Source of the DNA: CAWEYO01 sp963813315
GTDB lineage: Bacteria > Pseudomonadota > Alphaproteobacteria > Rhizobiales > Rhizobiaceae
Length of the DNA: 64,000 bases
Assembly (NCBI GenBank): GCA_963813315.1
Contig: CAWEYO010000012.1
Span: 62,001 to 126,000, forward strand
Reading direction: 5' to 3'
How positions within the stretch are numbered: position 1 is the stretch's first letter; every line of letters starts with the position of its first letter. The notes beneath the pieces are model-generated. The model searched no databases, was not told where the DNA came from, and worked only from the letters and a program-made list of their open reading frames with translations. The position numbers were made by a program, and so were the translations under genes. Positions 53,583 through 63,410 of the stretch are shown piece by piece.

Positions 53583-53812
53583 ATCCTGTTCTCCAAGGTC
53601 TCCTCCCTGATGCTTAAATGTGCTCCCGCGTGGTTAACCTTCCGCTAATAAGTTCCCGCGTGGTTGACCCAACGTAACTGATTCGGTCAGTCCGTTGCAC
53701 CTGAACTTTGAATTCAGGTCACGCCGCCGAGCCGAAGGCCGGCATCACCTGACTCCAGGCATTTCCTCTTCACTCTAGCAAATTCGCCAGGTGCGGGCGG
53801 GGTTCCATTCGC

Positions 53813-56800
53813 TCACACCAGCTCCACCTCGATAACACCAGGCACCGCGCGCATCGCGGACGCAATCTGCGGCGAAATGCGGCAGCGGGTCGGCAACTCT
53901 ATCTCGACTTCGCCTTCGCCGTTCTCCTTGATCACCACCAGGCTGACCTGCCCCTCGCCTTTCGCTTGCAGCTGTGACGCAAGCGCGGCGAGCGGGGCTG
54001 CGTCGCGTACATAGACGCGCAGCGCCTTTTGGACCTGGCTTGCCATCTCGTCCAGCAACTGCACCGTCTGGATACGCAGGTTGACGCCCTCGGGCCTGTC
54101 CTCGGCCGAAACCGTGATGACCACGGACCGGCCTGGCTCCAGCATGTCCCGATACTGCGCCAGGCCCTCCGAAAACAGCACGGCCTCATACTGACCGGTC
54201 CTGTCCGAAAACTGAATGACGCCCATCTTGTTGCCCGTGCGGGTCTTGCGCTCCTGCTTGGTGGTCACCGTGCCGGCGAGACGCCCGGCCGACGCCCCGC
54301 GCTTCACCGCGGCCGAAAATTCCGCCCAGTTCTGCACGCGCATCTTCGCTAGCGCGCCCTTGTATTCGTCGAGCGGATGCGCGGACAGATAGAAGCCCAC
54401 GGCGAGGAATTCGCGATGGAGCCTTTCGGCCGGCAGCCACGGTTCGGCGGCCGGGAGATGCAGGGCAGTCGCCTGCCCTACACCTGCCGTTCCGAAAATA
54501 TCGGCCTGTCCCGACGCGGCATTTTCCTGCGCGCGTTGCGCCATGCCCATCATTCGCTCCACGCCGGCCATCATGGCGGCGCGGTCGTGCCCGAAGCAAT
54601 CGAGCGCACCCGCTGAGATCAGGCTTTCGAAAACGCGTTTGCCGACGATCTTCGGGTCGATTTGCTCGCAGAAGTCGGAAAGGCTCAGGAACTGTGCGTT
54701 TCTGCGCTTTTCGACAATGTGCTCGACCGCCGCGTCTCCAACACCCTTGATGGCGGCCAACGAATAGAAGATGCGATTTTCGCCAACCTCGAAGTCGCGG
54801 AAGCTTGTCTTCACCGACGGCGGCACAACATCGATGCCCAGGCGCAGGGCGTCCTGGCGGAAGTCGCCGAGCTTGTCGGTATTCGACATGTCGAGCGTCA
54901 TCGAAGCTGCAAGGAATTCGATCGGGTAGTGCGCCTTCAGATAGGCGGTCTGGTAGGACACGATAGCGTAGGCCGCGGCGTGGCTCTTGTTGAAGCCGTA
55001 GTCCGCGAACTTGGCCAGGAGGTCGAAGATGAAATTGGCTTGCGGCTTTCCCAAGTCGCGCTCGACGGCGCCCGAGACGAACCGTTCGCGCTGCTGGTCC
55101 ATCTCGGAGCGGATTTTCTTGCCCATTGCGCGGCGCAGCAGATCGGCTTCGCCGAGCGAATAGCCGGCCAGTTCCTGGGCGATCTGCATCACCTGTTCCT
55201 GGTAGACGATGACGCCTTGCGTCTCCCTGAGCAGATAGTCGATCTTCGGATGGATCGACGCGATCTCCTCTTCGCCATGCTTGCGCGCGTTGTATGTGGG
55301 AATGTTCTCCATCGGTCCGGGGCGATAGAGTGCGACCAGCGCGATGATGTCCTCGATGCGATCCGGACGCATCCCTATCAGGGCCTTGCGCATGCCGGCA
55401 CTTTCCACCTGGAACACGCCGACAACTTCGCCGCGCGACAACATCGCGTAAGTTTCAGGATCATCGAAAGGGATATTCGCCAGATCGATGTCAATGCCGC
55501 GCCTGCGGATGAGCTTCACCGCGGTTTCGAGCACGGTCAGCGTCTTCAAGCCAAGGAAGTCGAATTTCACGAGCCCTGCCTGCTCAACATATTTCATGTT
55601 GAACTGGGTGACCGGCATGTCCGAGCGCGGATCGCGATACATCGGGACAAGCTGAGACAATGGCCGGTCGCCAATGACGATGCCGGCGGCGTGAGTCGAC
55701 GCGTGGCGATAGAGACCTTCCAGCTTCAACGCAATGTCGAGGAGCGTCTGGACGGTGGGCTCCTTCTCCGCCTCCTCGGCAAAGCGCGGCTCTCCTTCGA
55801 TCGCCTTGGCAAGCTGCACTGGATTCGCCGGATTCTGCGGCACCATCTTGCAAAGACGGTCGACCTGCCCATAGGGCATCTGGAGCACACGGCCGACATC
55901 GCGGAGCACCGCACGGGCCTGCAGCGTTCCGAAGGTGATGATCTGGCCTACCTGATCGCGCCCGTATTTCTGCTGAACATAGCGGATCACCTCTTCGCGG
56001 CGGTCCTGGCAGAAGTCGATATCGAAGTCGGGCATCGACACGCGGTCCGGGTTGAGGAACCGCTCGAAAAGCAGCGAAAAGCGCAGCGGATCGACATCGG
56101 TGATGGTGAGCGCATACGCTACCAGCGAGCCGGCGCCCGAGCCGCGGCCGGGACCGACTGGAATGCCTTGCGCCTTCGCCCATTTGATGAAGTCAGCAAC
56201 GATCAGGAAATAGCCGGGAAACTTCATCCTCTCGATGATGCCCAGCTCGTATTCGAGGCGCTCGTCATACTGTGAGGGGGAATAGCCTTTCGTGGGGCCG
56301 CGGGTTTCGAGCCGCACGCCCAAGCCTTCGCGGGCCTGGCGGGCCAGTTCCTCGGCCTCTGCCCTCACCGCAGCTTCGGCGTCGGCAGCGTCACGGGCGG
56401 CGAAGCGCGGCAGAATCGGGTTGCGGGTCCTGGGATAGTAGGAGCAGCGCTGCGCAATCTCGATCGTGTTGTCGATCGCCTCCGGAATGTCTGCAAACAA
56501 TGCCGCCATTTCCGCCTGGCTCTTCAGGTAGTTGTCGGGTGAAAGACGGCGGCGGTCATCAGACGCGATCACCGCGCCTTCGGCGATGGCGATCAGAGCG
56601 TCATGCGCTTCGTGGTCATCGCGTGACAGAAAGAAGGCTTCGTTGGTGGCAACCAGAGGCAGGTCGAGCCGGTAAGCCAGATCGATCATTGCGGCTTCAA
56701 CTACAGGGTCGTATCCCGATTGCCGCGATATCTCCACATAGAGCCTGTCGCCAAACAGCGCTCTCAGCTGCAGCCGACCGCAATTCCGCAAGCGCGGGGT

Positions 56801-57323
56801 GATCGGTCTTGAAGGCGGCGCCGAGCGGCCCTCTTTCGCCGCCGGTCAGGCAGATGATGCCATCCGATAGACCGCTCAGCTGGGCTGCCTGCAGATGGAC
56901 ACGCTCGCCGGGCGGCGTTTCAAGATACATTCGGCTGACAAGCCCCACGAGGTTGCCGTAGCCGACTTCGTTCGCAGCGATCAGAACAACCGGAAAGAGA
57001 TCGGGGCCTCTGCGGTGGTGACCGAGTTGGGCATCGCTGGGCTCGCCCTCGAAGGCCAGGTCTATCTGGCAGCCGATAATCGGTTGTACGCCTTCCTTGA
57101 CCGCCTTCTGCGCAAATTCGAGCGCTCCGAACAGGTTGTTGGTGTCGGTCACGGCGATCGCCGGCGCGAGGTCGCGCACCGCATGGGCAAGGACTTTGCT
57201 CAGAGGCAGTGCTCCTTCGAGCAACGAATAGGCCGAGTGAACACGAAGGTGGATGAACAGCCGGGATGGGCCGTCAGTCGTGGCAACAGGATCATCCATG
57301 GGCGCAAGTTTGTTCACGTCCAC
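53813..57323 (-). CDS. dnaE: DNA polymerase III alpha subunit, frameshifted as read
   Basis: The product is the replicative polymerase DnaE1. The first part (from 57323, or ATG 57299) starts MDDPVATTDGPSRLFIHLRV and carries the PHP domain (HSAYSLLEGALPL) for about 190 residues. After a one-base shift near 56,770 the second part continues RALFGDRLYVEISRQSGYDP to the C-terminus, with the catalytic PDFDIDFCQDRR, the Cterm OB domain and tau-binding region. Joined length is about 1,170 residues, as expected. The gene is essential and no second dnaE is in the window, so the shift is more likely a sequence error than a real lesion. It is the downstream neighbour of pccA on the same strand. Confidence 0.88.
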
Positions 57324-57553
57324 CGTCCTTTTGCCCGCCGGGTCAAGATAAGTGCAGCCATCAAACCTTCGTGACCGGAGCCGCCCACAAATCTCCGTCT
57401 CTCAAGTTATTGTCCCGAACGACGTCGATTACCGTCTACCGTCAGATAGTGGAACCACAACTTTTTGGCCAGCGAATGGCCGCGCCACCCACGGAATTGA
57501 ACTCAGGTTAACACCCGATCCGGCCCTTCGCTCACGGCTCCGTTCGTCGTTCA

Positions 57554-57591
57554 CAAAAGCCAAATCGTTGGCTTTTGTCGCCTTCGGCGAC
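57554..57591. terminator. double hairpin between pccA and dnaE
   Basis: CAAAAGCCA (57554-57562) pairs with TGGCTTTTG (57569-57577). Directly adjacent, GTCGCC (57577-57582) pairs with GGCGAC (57586-57591) around TTC. They lie 60-100 nt beyond the pccA stop and may end its transcription, though there is no long T run. The rest of the 330-nt gap has no convincing gene. Confidence 0.4.
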
Positions 57592-57653
57592 CACTCAAAG
57601 AGCGACCGCTTTTTGTTCATTGTTAACCTGAGCTGAGAGCCATGAGGCTACCC

Positions 57654-59666
57654 TTACGCAAACTCCATGATGACGGCATCCACGGCAAGGCTGTCTCCCG
57701 GTTTGGCGTTGATTTTCGCGACTGTAAGGTCGCGGTCCGCGCGGAGCACGTTTTCCATCTTCATCGCCTCGACCACGGCGAGCGTTTCGCCGGCCTTGAC
57801 CTCCTGCCCGTCGGTTACCGCGATCGACACTACGAGCCCCGGCATCGGACAAAGCAGCATCCTCGACGTGTCCGGAGGCAGCTTGGCCGGCATCAGCCGG
57901 TCGAGCGCGGCCGTGCGCGGTAGCATGGCGCGCGCATTCACCGCCATGCCCTTCCACGCGAGGCGGATGCCGTTCAGCACGGGCCGGACTTGGGCGGAGA
58001 CACGCCGGTTGCCGATCGTGCCATGCCAGACGATCTCACCTGGACGCCATTCCGAGCTGACCGTGACCGGCGGAGCGCCGGCGATCGACAGATCGGCCTC
58101 GAGAGGGGTCGAAATCATGCCGTCGATGATCGAAACCGGGACGTATTCGTCGCCGAGCTTGACCTCCCATTCCCGCTTCAGCACGCCCGAATGCGGCGCA
58201 AGCCGGCCTTGCAATCGATCAAGGCGGTCTCGGCGAAGCAATTCGATCGTCGTCGCAATGGCAGCCAGCGCGGCCTTGTCTTGCGCGTCCGGCACAATCG
58301 GGGCGAAGCCATCCGGATATTCCTCGGCAATGAAGCCGGTTGACAACCGGCACTCGCGCCACCGTGGATGCTGCATCAATGCCGCCAGGAAGGGGATGTT
58401 GTGTTCGATGCCTTCGACGACGAATGTATCGAGCGCGTCCGACATCGCGTCGATCGCCTCGGGGCGCGTCGGCGCCCAGGTGCAGAGCTTGGCAATCATG
58501 GGATCGTAGTACATCGAGATTTCCGAACCCTCGGCAACGCCGGTATCGTTGCGGATAACGGTGTCGCCGAACCTGCCTTCCTGCGGCGGCCGGTATTTCG
58601 TCAGGCGTCCGATCGAGGGAAGGAAATTGCGGTAGGGGTCCTCGGCATACAGCCTGCACTCGACCGCCCAGCCGTGGAGCCGCACGTCGCCCTGCTTGAT
58701 CGTCAGCTTCTCGCCTGCCGCGATGCGTATCATTTGTTCGACAAGATCGATCCCGGTGATCAACTCTGTGACCGGATGCTCGACCTGCAATCGCGTATTC
58801 ATTTCAAGGAAATAGAAGTTCCTGTTCTTGTCGACGATGAACTCGACCGTTCCCGCGCTCTGGTAATCGACGGCCTTCGCCAGGGCGACGGTCTGCTCGC
58901 CCATGGCCTTGCGCGTCTTTCCATCGAGGAAGGGTGAAGGAGCTTCCTCGACAACTTTCTGGTTTCGTCGCTGGATCGAGCATTCGCGTTCTCCGAGATG
59001 GATTGTGTTGCCATGTGCATCCCCCAGAACCTGGATTTCGATGTGACGCGGCTCGACGATGAACTTCTCGATGAAGACGCGGTCATCGCCGAATGAACTC
59101 TTCGCCTCGGAACGCGCGCGGTCGAAGCCGTCACGCACTTCCGTGTTGTTCCAGGCAATCCGCATCCCCTTGCCGCCGCCGCCGGCAGAAGCCTTGATCA
59201 TCACCGGATAGCCTATTGCCGCCGCGATCTTTTCGGCATGGTCGGCATCCTCGATGACGCCCAGGAAGCCGGGCACAGTAGTGACCTTCGCGGCGTTCGC
59301 AAACTTCTTCGATTCGATCTTGTCGCCCATGGCGTTGATCGCCTTGGGTTTCGGTCCGATGAAGACGATGCCCTCGTTTTCGAGAGCCTCGCAAAAAGCG
59401 GCGCGCTCGGAAAGAAAGCCATAGCCGGGATGGACCGCCTCAGCACCGGTCGCCTTGCAAGCCTCGATGATCTTACTGGCAGCCAGATAGCTCTCAGTGG
59501 CCGGCGACGGTCCGACATGAATCGCCTCGTCGGCCATCTCGACGTGCACGGCGTCTTTGTCCGCGTCCGAATAGATCGCGACCGTCGAAATCCCCATCCG
59601 TCTGGCTGTCTTGATGACGCGGCAGGCTATCTCGCCGCGATTGGCGACTAGTATCTTCTTGAACAT
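57654..59666 (-). CDS. pccA: propionyl-CoA carboxylase biotin-containing alpha subunit
   Basis: A 670-residue acyl-CoA carboxylase alpha chain. The biotin carboxylase domain begins MFKKILVANRGEIACRVIKT, then has KASAGGGGKGMRIAW (ATP grasp) and FLEMNTRLQVEHPVTELITG. A BT-like middle domain leads to the C-terminal biotinyl domain with Lys636 in EAMKMENV. The length and full set of domains fit PccA rather than the shorter AccC. The partner pccB is not in the window. The ATG at 59666 is chosen because upstream in-frame residues (67 more) lack character. Confidence 0.92.
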   Translation of the reverse strand: MFKKILVANRGEIACRVIKTARRMGISTVAIYSDADKDAVHVEMADEAIHVGPSPATESYLAASKIIEACKATGAEAVHPGYGFLSERAAFCEALENEGIVFIGPKPKAINAMGDKIESKKFANAAKVTTVPGFLGVIEDADHAEKIAAAIGYPVMIKASAGGGGKGMRIAWNNTEVRDGFDRARSEAKSSFGDDRVFIEKFIVEPRHIEIQVLGDAHGNTIHLGERECSIQRRNQKVVEEAPSPFLDGKTRKAMGEQTVALAKAVDYQSAGTVEFIVDKNRNFYFLEMNTRLQVEHPVTELITGIDLVEQMIRIAAGEKLTIKQGDVRLHGWAVECRLYAEDPYRNFLPSIGRLTKYRPPQEGRFGDTVIRNDTGVAEGSEISMYYDPMIAKLCTWAPTRPEAIDAMSDALDTFVVEGIEHNIPFLAALMQHPRWRECRLSTGFIAEEYPDGFAPIVPDAQDKAALAAIATTIELLRRDRLDRLQGRLAPHSGVLKREWEVKLGDEYVPVSIIDGMISTPLEADLSIAGAPPVTVSSEWRPGEIVWHGTIGNRRVSAQVRPVLNGIRLAWKGMAVNARAMLPRTAALDRLMPAKLPPDTSRMLLCPMPGLVVSIAVTDGQEVKAGETLAVVEAMKMENVLRADRDLTVAKINAKPGDSLAVDAVIMEFA

Positions 59667-59857
59667 GCGGCGTGTCCCACGGAAGTCTTTCCTTTTCTTA
59701 TGGGGTTCAGCGTCACGGCTCAAGCCGTGGGTGAGCAAGGCCTTTCTGACCTTCACCTTGTGGGCCCGCCGCGATGCTTTGTAGGGTTGTACGGGCTTCG
59801 GAACTCTGAAACTCTCCGCTTCGAAATTGAAAGCGAAGCAGAACTTGAGAACCAGCC

Positions 59858-60310
59858 TTGGGTGCACCTGTTATTTTTGTCGACGCCGACGCCTGCCCGG
59901 TTAAAGCGGAGGCCGTGAAGGTCGCCGAACGACACCGACTGGTCGTAACCTTTGTTTCCAATGGCGGGCTGAGGCCATCCCGCGATCCGATGATCCGCCA
60001 CGTCGTCGTGCCGAAAGGCGCTGATACGGCGGACGATTGGATTGCAGGGCACGTGGGAGCAAACGACATTGTGGTCACCGCCGACATTCCGCTCGCCGCC
60101 AGAGCCGTAGCTCTCGGCGCGCATGTCCTTGGCCCGACAGGACGCCCGTTCACAGCCGAGACGATCGGCATGGCCGTCGCGATGCGCGATCTCAAGCAGC
60201 ATCTGCGTGAAACCGGGGAGAGCAAGGGTTACAATGCCGCGTTTGGCCCGGCTGACCGGTCGCGGTTCCTGGGTGTGCTGGATCAGGTCGTCAGGCGGGC
60301 GCTGAAATGA
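59858..60310 (+). CDS. yaiI: YaiI/YqxD family protein (UPF0178)
   Basis: A 150-residue protein beginning VIFVDADACPVKAEAVKVAE, with the conserved GADTADDWIAGHVGANDIVV and VVTADIPLAARAVALGAHVL, and the end FGPADRSRFLGVLDQ. The NYN/PIN-like fold with acidic residues DADACP suggests nuclease ancestry, but no activity is known. The start is TTG at 59858 (reading MGAPVIFVDADA); no in-frame ATG precedes the core. It is followed 10 nt later by DUF1345. Confidence 0.9.
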   Translation: MGAPVIFVDADACPVKAEAVKVAERHRLVVTFVSNGGLRPSRDPMIRHVVVPKGADTADDWIAGHVGANDIVVTADIPLAARAVALGAHVLGPTGRPFTAETIGMAVAMRDLKQHLRETGESKGYNAAFGPADRSRFLGVLDQVVRRALK

Positions 60311-60320
60311 CAGTCTGCCC

Positions 60321-60980
60321 ATGAACACGCCGCTCCATCGTCACAAGGCGTTCTACATCGCCGCTTCGGCCGGTGTCGTCGGCTTCCTCGGCGGAATCTG
60401 GCTCGTGCCGAACCTTGCAATCATCGTTGGGGCCGACATTTTCTTCCTGCTCTACCTTGCTCTGGCGCTAGCGGGGTTCCCGAAACTTACGGCCGCCTAT
60501 CTCAGGCAGAACGCTGACAGGGCCGACGAACCGGTTTGGATCATCTTTCTCGTCACGCTTGCGACGGTCGTGGTTGCGCTCGTTTCGCTCTTTATCCTGA
60601 TCAACCGGCAGCCAAGTCCGGACTTGACTGCCTACATGCTGACGCTGGCATCGGTGCCGCTTGGGTGGTTCACGATCCACACGATGTCCGCCTTGCACTA
60701 TGCACATCTTTACTGGCGGCCCGAGACCACGGAGCAAGAAACGGGCAAGCGCAGGCAAAGCCCGCGTGAGGGTCTGGATTTCCCAGGCAAAGGAGAGCCC
60801 GGCGGGCCGGACTTTCTCTATTTCTCCTACGTCGTGGGGATGACCGCCCAGACTTCGGATGTCGGCATTACCAACACGGCCATGCGAAGCGTGTGCACGA
60901 TCCACGCGGTTGTTTCCTTCTTCTTCAACACGGTCCTGGTGGCGGCGGCCGTAAATATCGCGGTGTCGATGGGCAAGTGA
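60321..60980 (+). CDS. DUF1345 integral membrane protein
   Basis: A 219-residue inner-membrane protein with at least five hydrophobic helices: FYIAASAGVVGFLGGIWLVP, LAIIVGADIFFLLYLALALA, VWIIFLVTLATVVVALVSLF, YMLTLASVPLGWFTIHTMSA and a C-terminal one. The signature FLYFSYVVGMTAQTSDVGIT is characteristic of DUF1345. The function is unknown. It is probably co-transcribed with the YaiI-like gene. Confidence 0.9.
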   Translation: MNTPLHRHKAFYIAASAGVVGFLGGIWLVPNLAIIVGADIFFLLYLALALAGFPKLTAAYLRQNADRADEPVWIIFLVTLATVVVALVSLFILINRQPSPDLTAYMLTLASVPLGWFTIHTMSALHYAHLYWRPETTEQETGKRRQSPREGLDFPGKGEPGGPDFLYFSYVVGMTAQTSDVGITNTAMRSVCTIHAVVSFFFNTVLVAAAVNIAVSMGK

Positions 60981-61067
60981 TCGACACACTTCGATCTCTG
61001 AAAATCGAAAGCATACCGCGGCAACTGTTCAGGTTGGCGGGCCTGCGGGAAGGGATCAGGCCAAGCC

Positions 61068-61088
61068 GCTTTGGGTCCGATGCTCTAA
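61068..61088. repeat. half copy of the AGAGC-type repeat
   Basis: ccgctttgggtccgatgctct, read from the other strand as AGAGCATCGGACCCAAAGCGG. It provides the TAG stop of the PhnD-like gene at 61085-61087. The other arm is missing. Confidence 0.6.
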
Positions 61089-61990
61089 ATGGACAGGCGC
61101 ATGCCCTGTGTCGAACGGCTGATTGCCGCGCGCAGTATGTCAGCGACATGGCCTGGTGTGCCGGTGGCGGTGATGTAGGGCAGGCCCTTCCGTCTTCCGG
61201 TCCAACCGGCGACTTCCACTCTGCTGACGTCCTTGAAACGCTTGACCATTGCCCAGGACCGGCAGTCAATCGCGCAGACATCTGCCCTGCCCTCCGCTAC
61301 GGTCGCAACGGAGGCACGGTGAGCACCTGTCTCGATGCGCTCGGAGAAAATGTCGAGCCCGGCGCCCATCTCTTCGAGGTCCCGGCCGAGCGCGACGATG
61401 CCGGACATGGAGTCGAGACTGTTGTAGGCCAGGCGCTTGCCGCGCAGAAGGTCGAGGGGGATTGACGGCGTGCCGTCCCTTGGCGCTGGCCTGTCATTGG
61501 CCTTGCGCCCTACGGCGCCCCCCTCTGTCCTGCCGGACACCTCCCCCTCAAGGGGGGAGATGTCCGGCAGGACAGAGGGGGGTATGTCATCAGACCTTCG
61601 CATCACAATCGCACTGGAATAGAGCTCGCCCTGTCCGCCATCGTAGGCGTCATAGCTTGGTTGGCCGATGAGCCGGACCCGCCCGGCGAGCCCCAGTTCC
61701 ATAGGCCCCCAGCAGGTCTGGGCAAAGAGCAGTTGCGGGTGCACCCACAGCGTATGCACATCAAGTTCGTCCGGCGGCAAGGTTGCCGGGTCTGGCGCGA
61801 TAATGCGTCCGTGGAAATCGCGGATGCCGCCCGGTACCGGCGGCAGGTCCACGTTTCTTCGCGTCAAACCGTCCGGCGCGTTGACGCCCTGCGCGCGCAG
61901 GCCGTCGCGGATCCGCGCCCATTCCCCGTCGGTTTCGGCGTGGGTTTCAGGCCAGTCGTACATCGGAAGCGAAGCGATGAAGTCACTCAT
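61085..61990 (-). CDS. PhnD-like phosphate/phosphonate-binding protein family, with in-frame repeat insertion
   Basis: A 301-residue PhnD/SsuA/transferrin-like substrate-binding protein: IASLPMYDWPETHAETDGEW, LWVHPQLLFAQTCWGPMELG, GKRLAYNSLDSMSGIVALGR and CAIDCRSWAMVKRF. It has no signal peptide and no ABC transporter neighbours. Residues from about 137 to 170 (SDDIPPSVLPDISPLEGEVS, then GRTEGGAVGRKAND) are encoded by a 65-nt near-perfect palindrome plus flanks and interrupt the family sequence between IVMRR and DGTPSIPLDLL. The TAG stop is part of a dispersed repeat (tAGAGC). The start MSDF at 61990 is preferred. Confidence 0.8.
   Translation of the reverse strand: MSDFIASLPMYDWPETHAETDGEWARIRDGLRAQGVNAPDGLTRRNVDLPPVPGGIRDFHGRIIAPDPATLPPDELDVHTLWVHPQLLFAQTCWGPMELGLAGRVRLIGQPSYDAYDGGQGELYSSAIVMRRSDDIPPSVLPDISPLEGEVSGRTEGGAVGRKANDRPAPRDGTPSIPLDLLRGKRLAYNSLDSMSGIVALGRDLEEMGAGLDIFSERIETGAHRASVATVAEGRADVCAIDCRSWAMVKRFKDVSRVEVAGWTGRRKGLPYITATGTPGHVADILRAAISRSTQGMRLSI
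61518..61582. repeat. 65-nt palindromic element inside a coding region
   Basis: The 22-nt arms at 61518-61539 and 61561-61582 are perfect complements. The 21-nt centre itself folds (CTCCCCCT / AGGGGGGAG). The type is the rhizobial ccctctgtcctgccgg repeat. It is translated in frame in the PhnD-like gene. Confidence 0.9.
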
Positions 61991-62038
61991 GTGCCGCATG
62001 CGAGACTGCCGGACCGGAAATTGCAAGCGGTCTTCGGA

Positions 62039-63049
62039 TTATTCCTTCGGCGGCTCGGCCGGCACAGGCGCGGTTCCAAGGCCACTGAGATTGCGAGCCC
62101 GGATACGCGGCGTGAACGCGCGTCCCGCTTCCGGTGCCCGGCGCAGAACCGGATGCACGACCGGCTCCTTGGCGCGAAAGGCGAAATTCCGGAGCAGCGC
62201 AATGTAGTTGGGGAATACATAGCCGTTGTTCATGCGCACCCACTCGTCGCGCCGCTCGCGAAAGAGCCGCGGCAGCCGGTACCAGGCGACTCCCGGATGC
62301 TTGTGGTGCACGAAGTGCAGATTGTTGTTGAGGAACAGCAGGGAAAGCGGCGTGCGCTCGACGATGATCGTTCGTCCCTCCGGGTTTTCCGACCACTGGT
62401 GTTCGGCGAAGGTCCGGATTGCGATGAAGGATTGGCCGAGCCAGACCGGCACCAGATAAAGCCAGAGGGGAATACCAAAACCCATCGTCACGACAGGAAT
62501 GACGAGCGCAAGGCCCGCCGCATGGAAAAGCCACGCCTGCCGGATGGCGCGGTCGCCATTCGCGATCATCCTTGCGTCATCCAGGATGAAGCCGATGCTG
62601 CCAAGCAACGGCCCGAGAATGAAGCGCCCTATCATGGTATTGTTGACGCGCAGCACCAGCTTCATCGCTTCCGGCATCTCCTGGTGCTGCCAAAGCGCGC
62701 GATAATAGCTTTCCGGGTCGTCGAGCGGATCCGTCAGCCGCTCGTCGATATGATGGCGCAGATGTATCGCCTTGAACCGCCGGAACGGCCAGACCATGCC
62801 TATCGGCAGGAAGACCAGTGCTTCGTTGATGCGCGCATCGCGCGTCGGATGCCCATGCAGGGCCTCATGCATGAGCGACGATTGCAAAGCCACCGCCAGC
62901 ACCATCACGATAAAGGCACTAACCGGAAATGCGGGCCACAGATAGATACCCGCTGCCGCCCAGGAGGCGTAACATACGATGATCAGGATCACCGTCGGCC
63001 ATTCAATCTTTAGTGTGGCGTTGCGCCTTGTGCCTGGTTTCAATGCCAT
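62039..63049 (-). CDS. fatty acid desaturase, membrane
   Basis: A 336-residue desaturase with hydrophobic segments (VILIIVCYASWAAAGIYLWP, SAFIVMVLAVALQSSLM, LVIPVVTMGFGIPLWLYLVP). The three histidine boxes are HEALHGH at residue 61, HLRHH at 96-100 and HFVHHKHPG near residue 250. These ligate the di-iron centre. The substrate is unknown: acyl lipids or carotenoid-like compounds are possible. The ending (after about residue 300) is proline-rich. The stop lies 48 nt before the PhnD-like start on the same strand. Confidence 0.9.
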   Translation of the reverse strand: MALKPGTRRNATLKIEWPTVILIIVCYASWAAAGIYLWPAFPVSAFIVMVLAVALQSSLMHEALHGHPTRDARINEALVFLPIGMVWPFRRFKAIHLRHHIDERLTDPLDDPESYYRALWQHQEMPEAMKLVLRVNNTMIGRFILGPLLGSIGFILDDARMIANGDRAIRQAWLFHAAGLALVIPVVTMGFGIPLWLYLVPVWLGQSFIAIRTFAEHQWSENPEGRTIIVERTPLSLLFLNNNLHFVHHKHPGVAWYRLPRLFRERRDEWVRMNNGYVFPNYIALLRNFAFRAKEPVVHPVLRRAPEAGRAFTPRIRARNLSGLGTAPVPAEPPKE

Positions 63050-63277
63050 TCTCTCAACGATCGTCGAATCGCTGGAGTCCCCGGACTCCCTGACATGACG
63101 TTGGCAGGAGCCATACGCGGATTCAACGCGACAATGCGCTTGTATTGTTGATATTGCGCATCTTCAGCCACAATCGTTGCTTTAAGTAAACAGATGATGG
63201 TATAGTCAACAGTCGCCGCCCCGATCGAAGGTCGCCGACTTAACAAGCGACCTGGCGCGATCACGGGCGTCGCGGCT

Positions 63278-63376
63278 AGAGCATCGGACCCGAAAGTGGC
63301 TACCGATTTCGGGAAAATCCGATGCACAAACAAAGAGATAGAGCAGCAGCAGTGATTCCATCGATGCGTCCGCTGC
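63278..63376. repeat. dispersed AGAGC-type repeat, copy 6 (inverted)
   Basis: Starts AGAGCATCGGACCCGAAAG, with arm GGGAAAATCCGATGC, then the part A remnant aaacaaagagatagagc to 63376. It ends 34 nt before the start of the next gene and probably overlaps its leader. The gap from 63050 to 63277 shows nothing else. Confidence 0.8.
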
Positions 63377-63410
63377 TTTATCCGGAGACCAAACCGGAAG
63401 GAAGATACCG

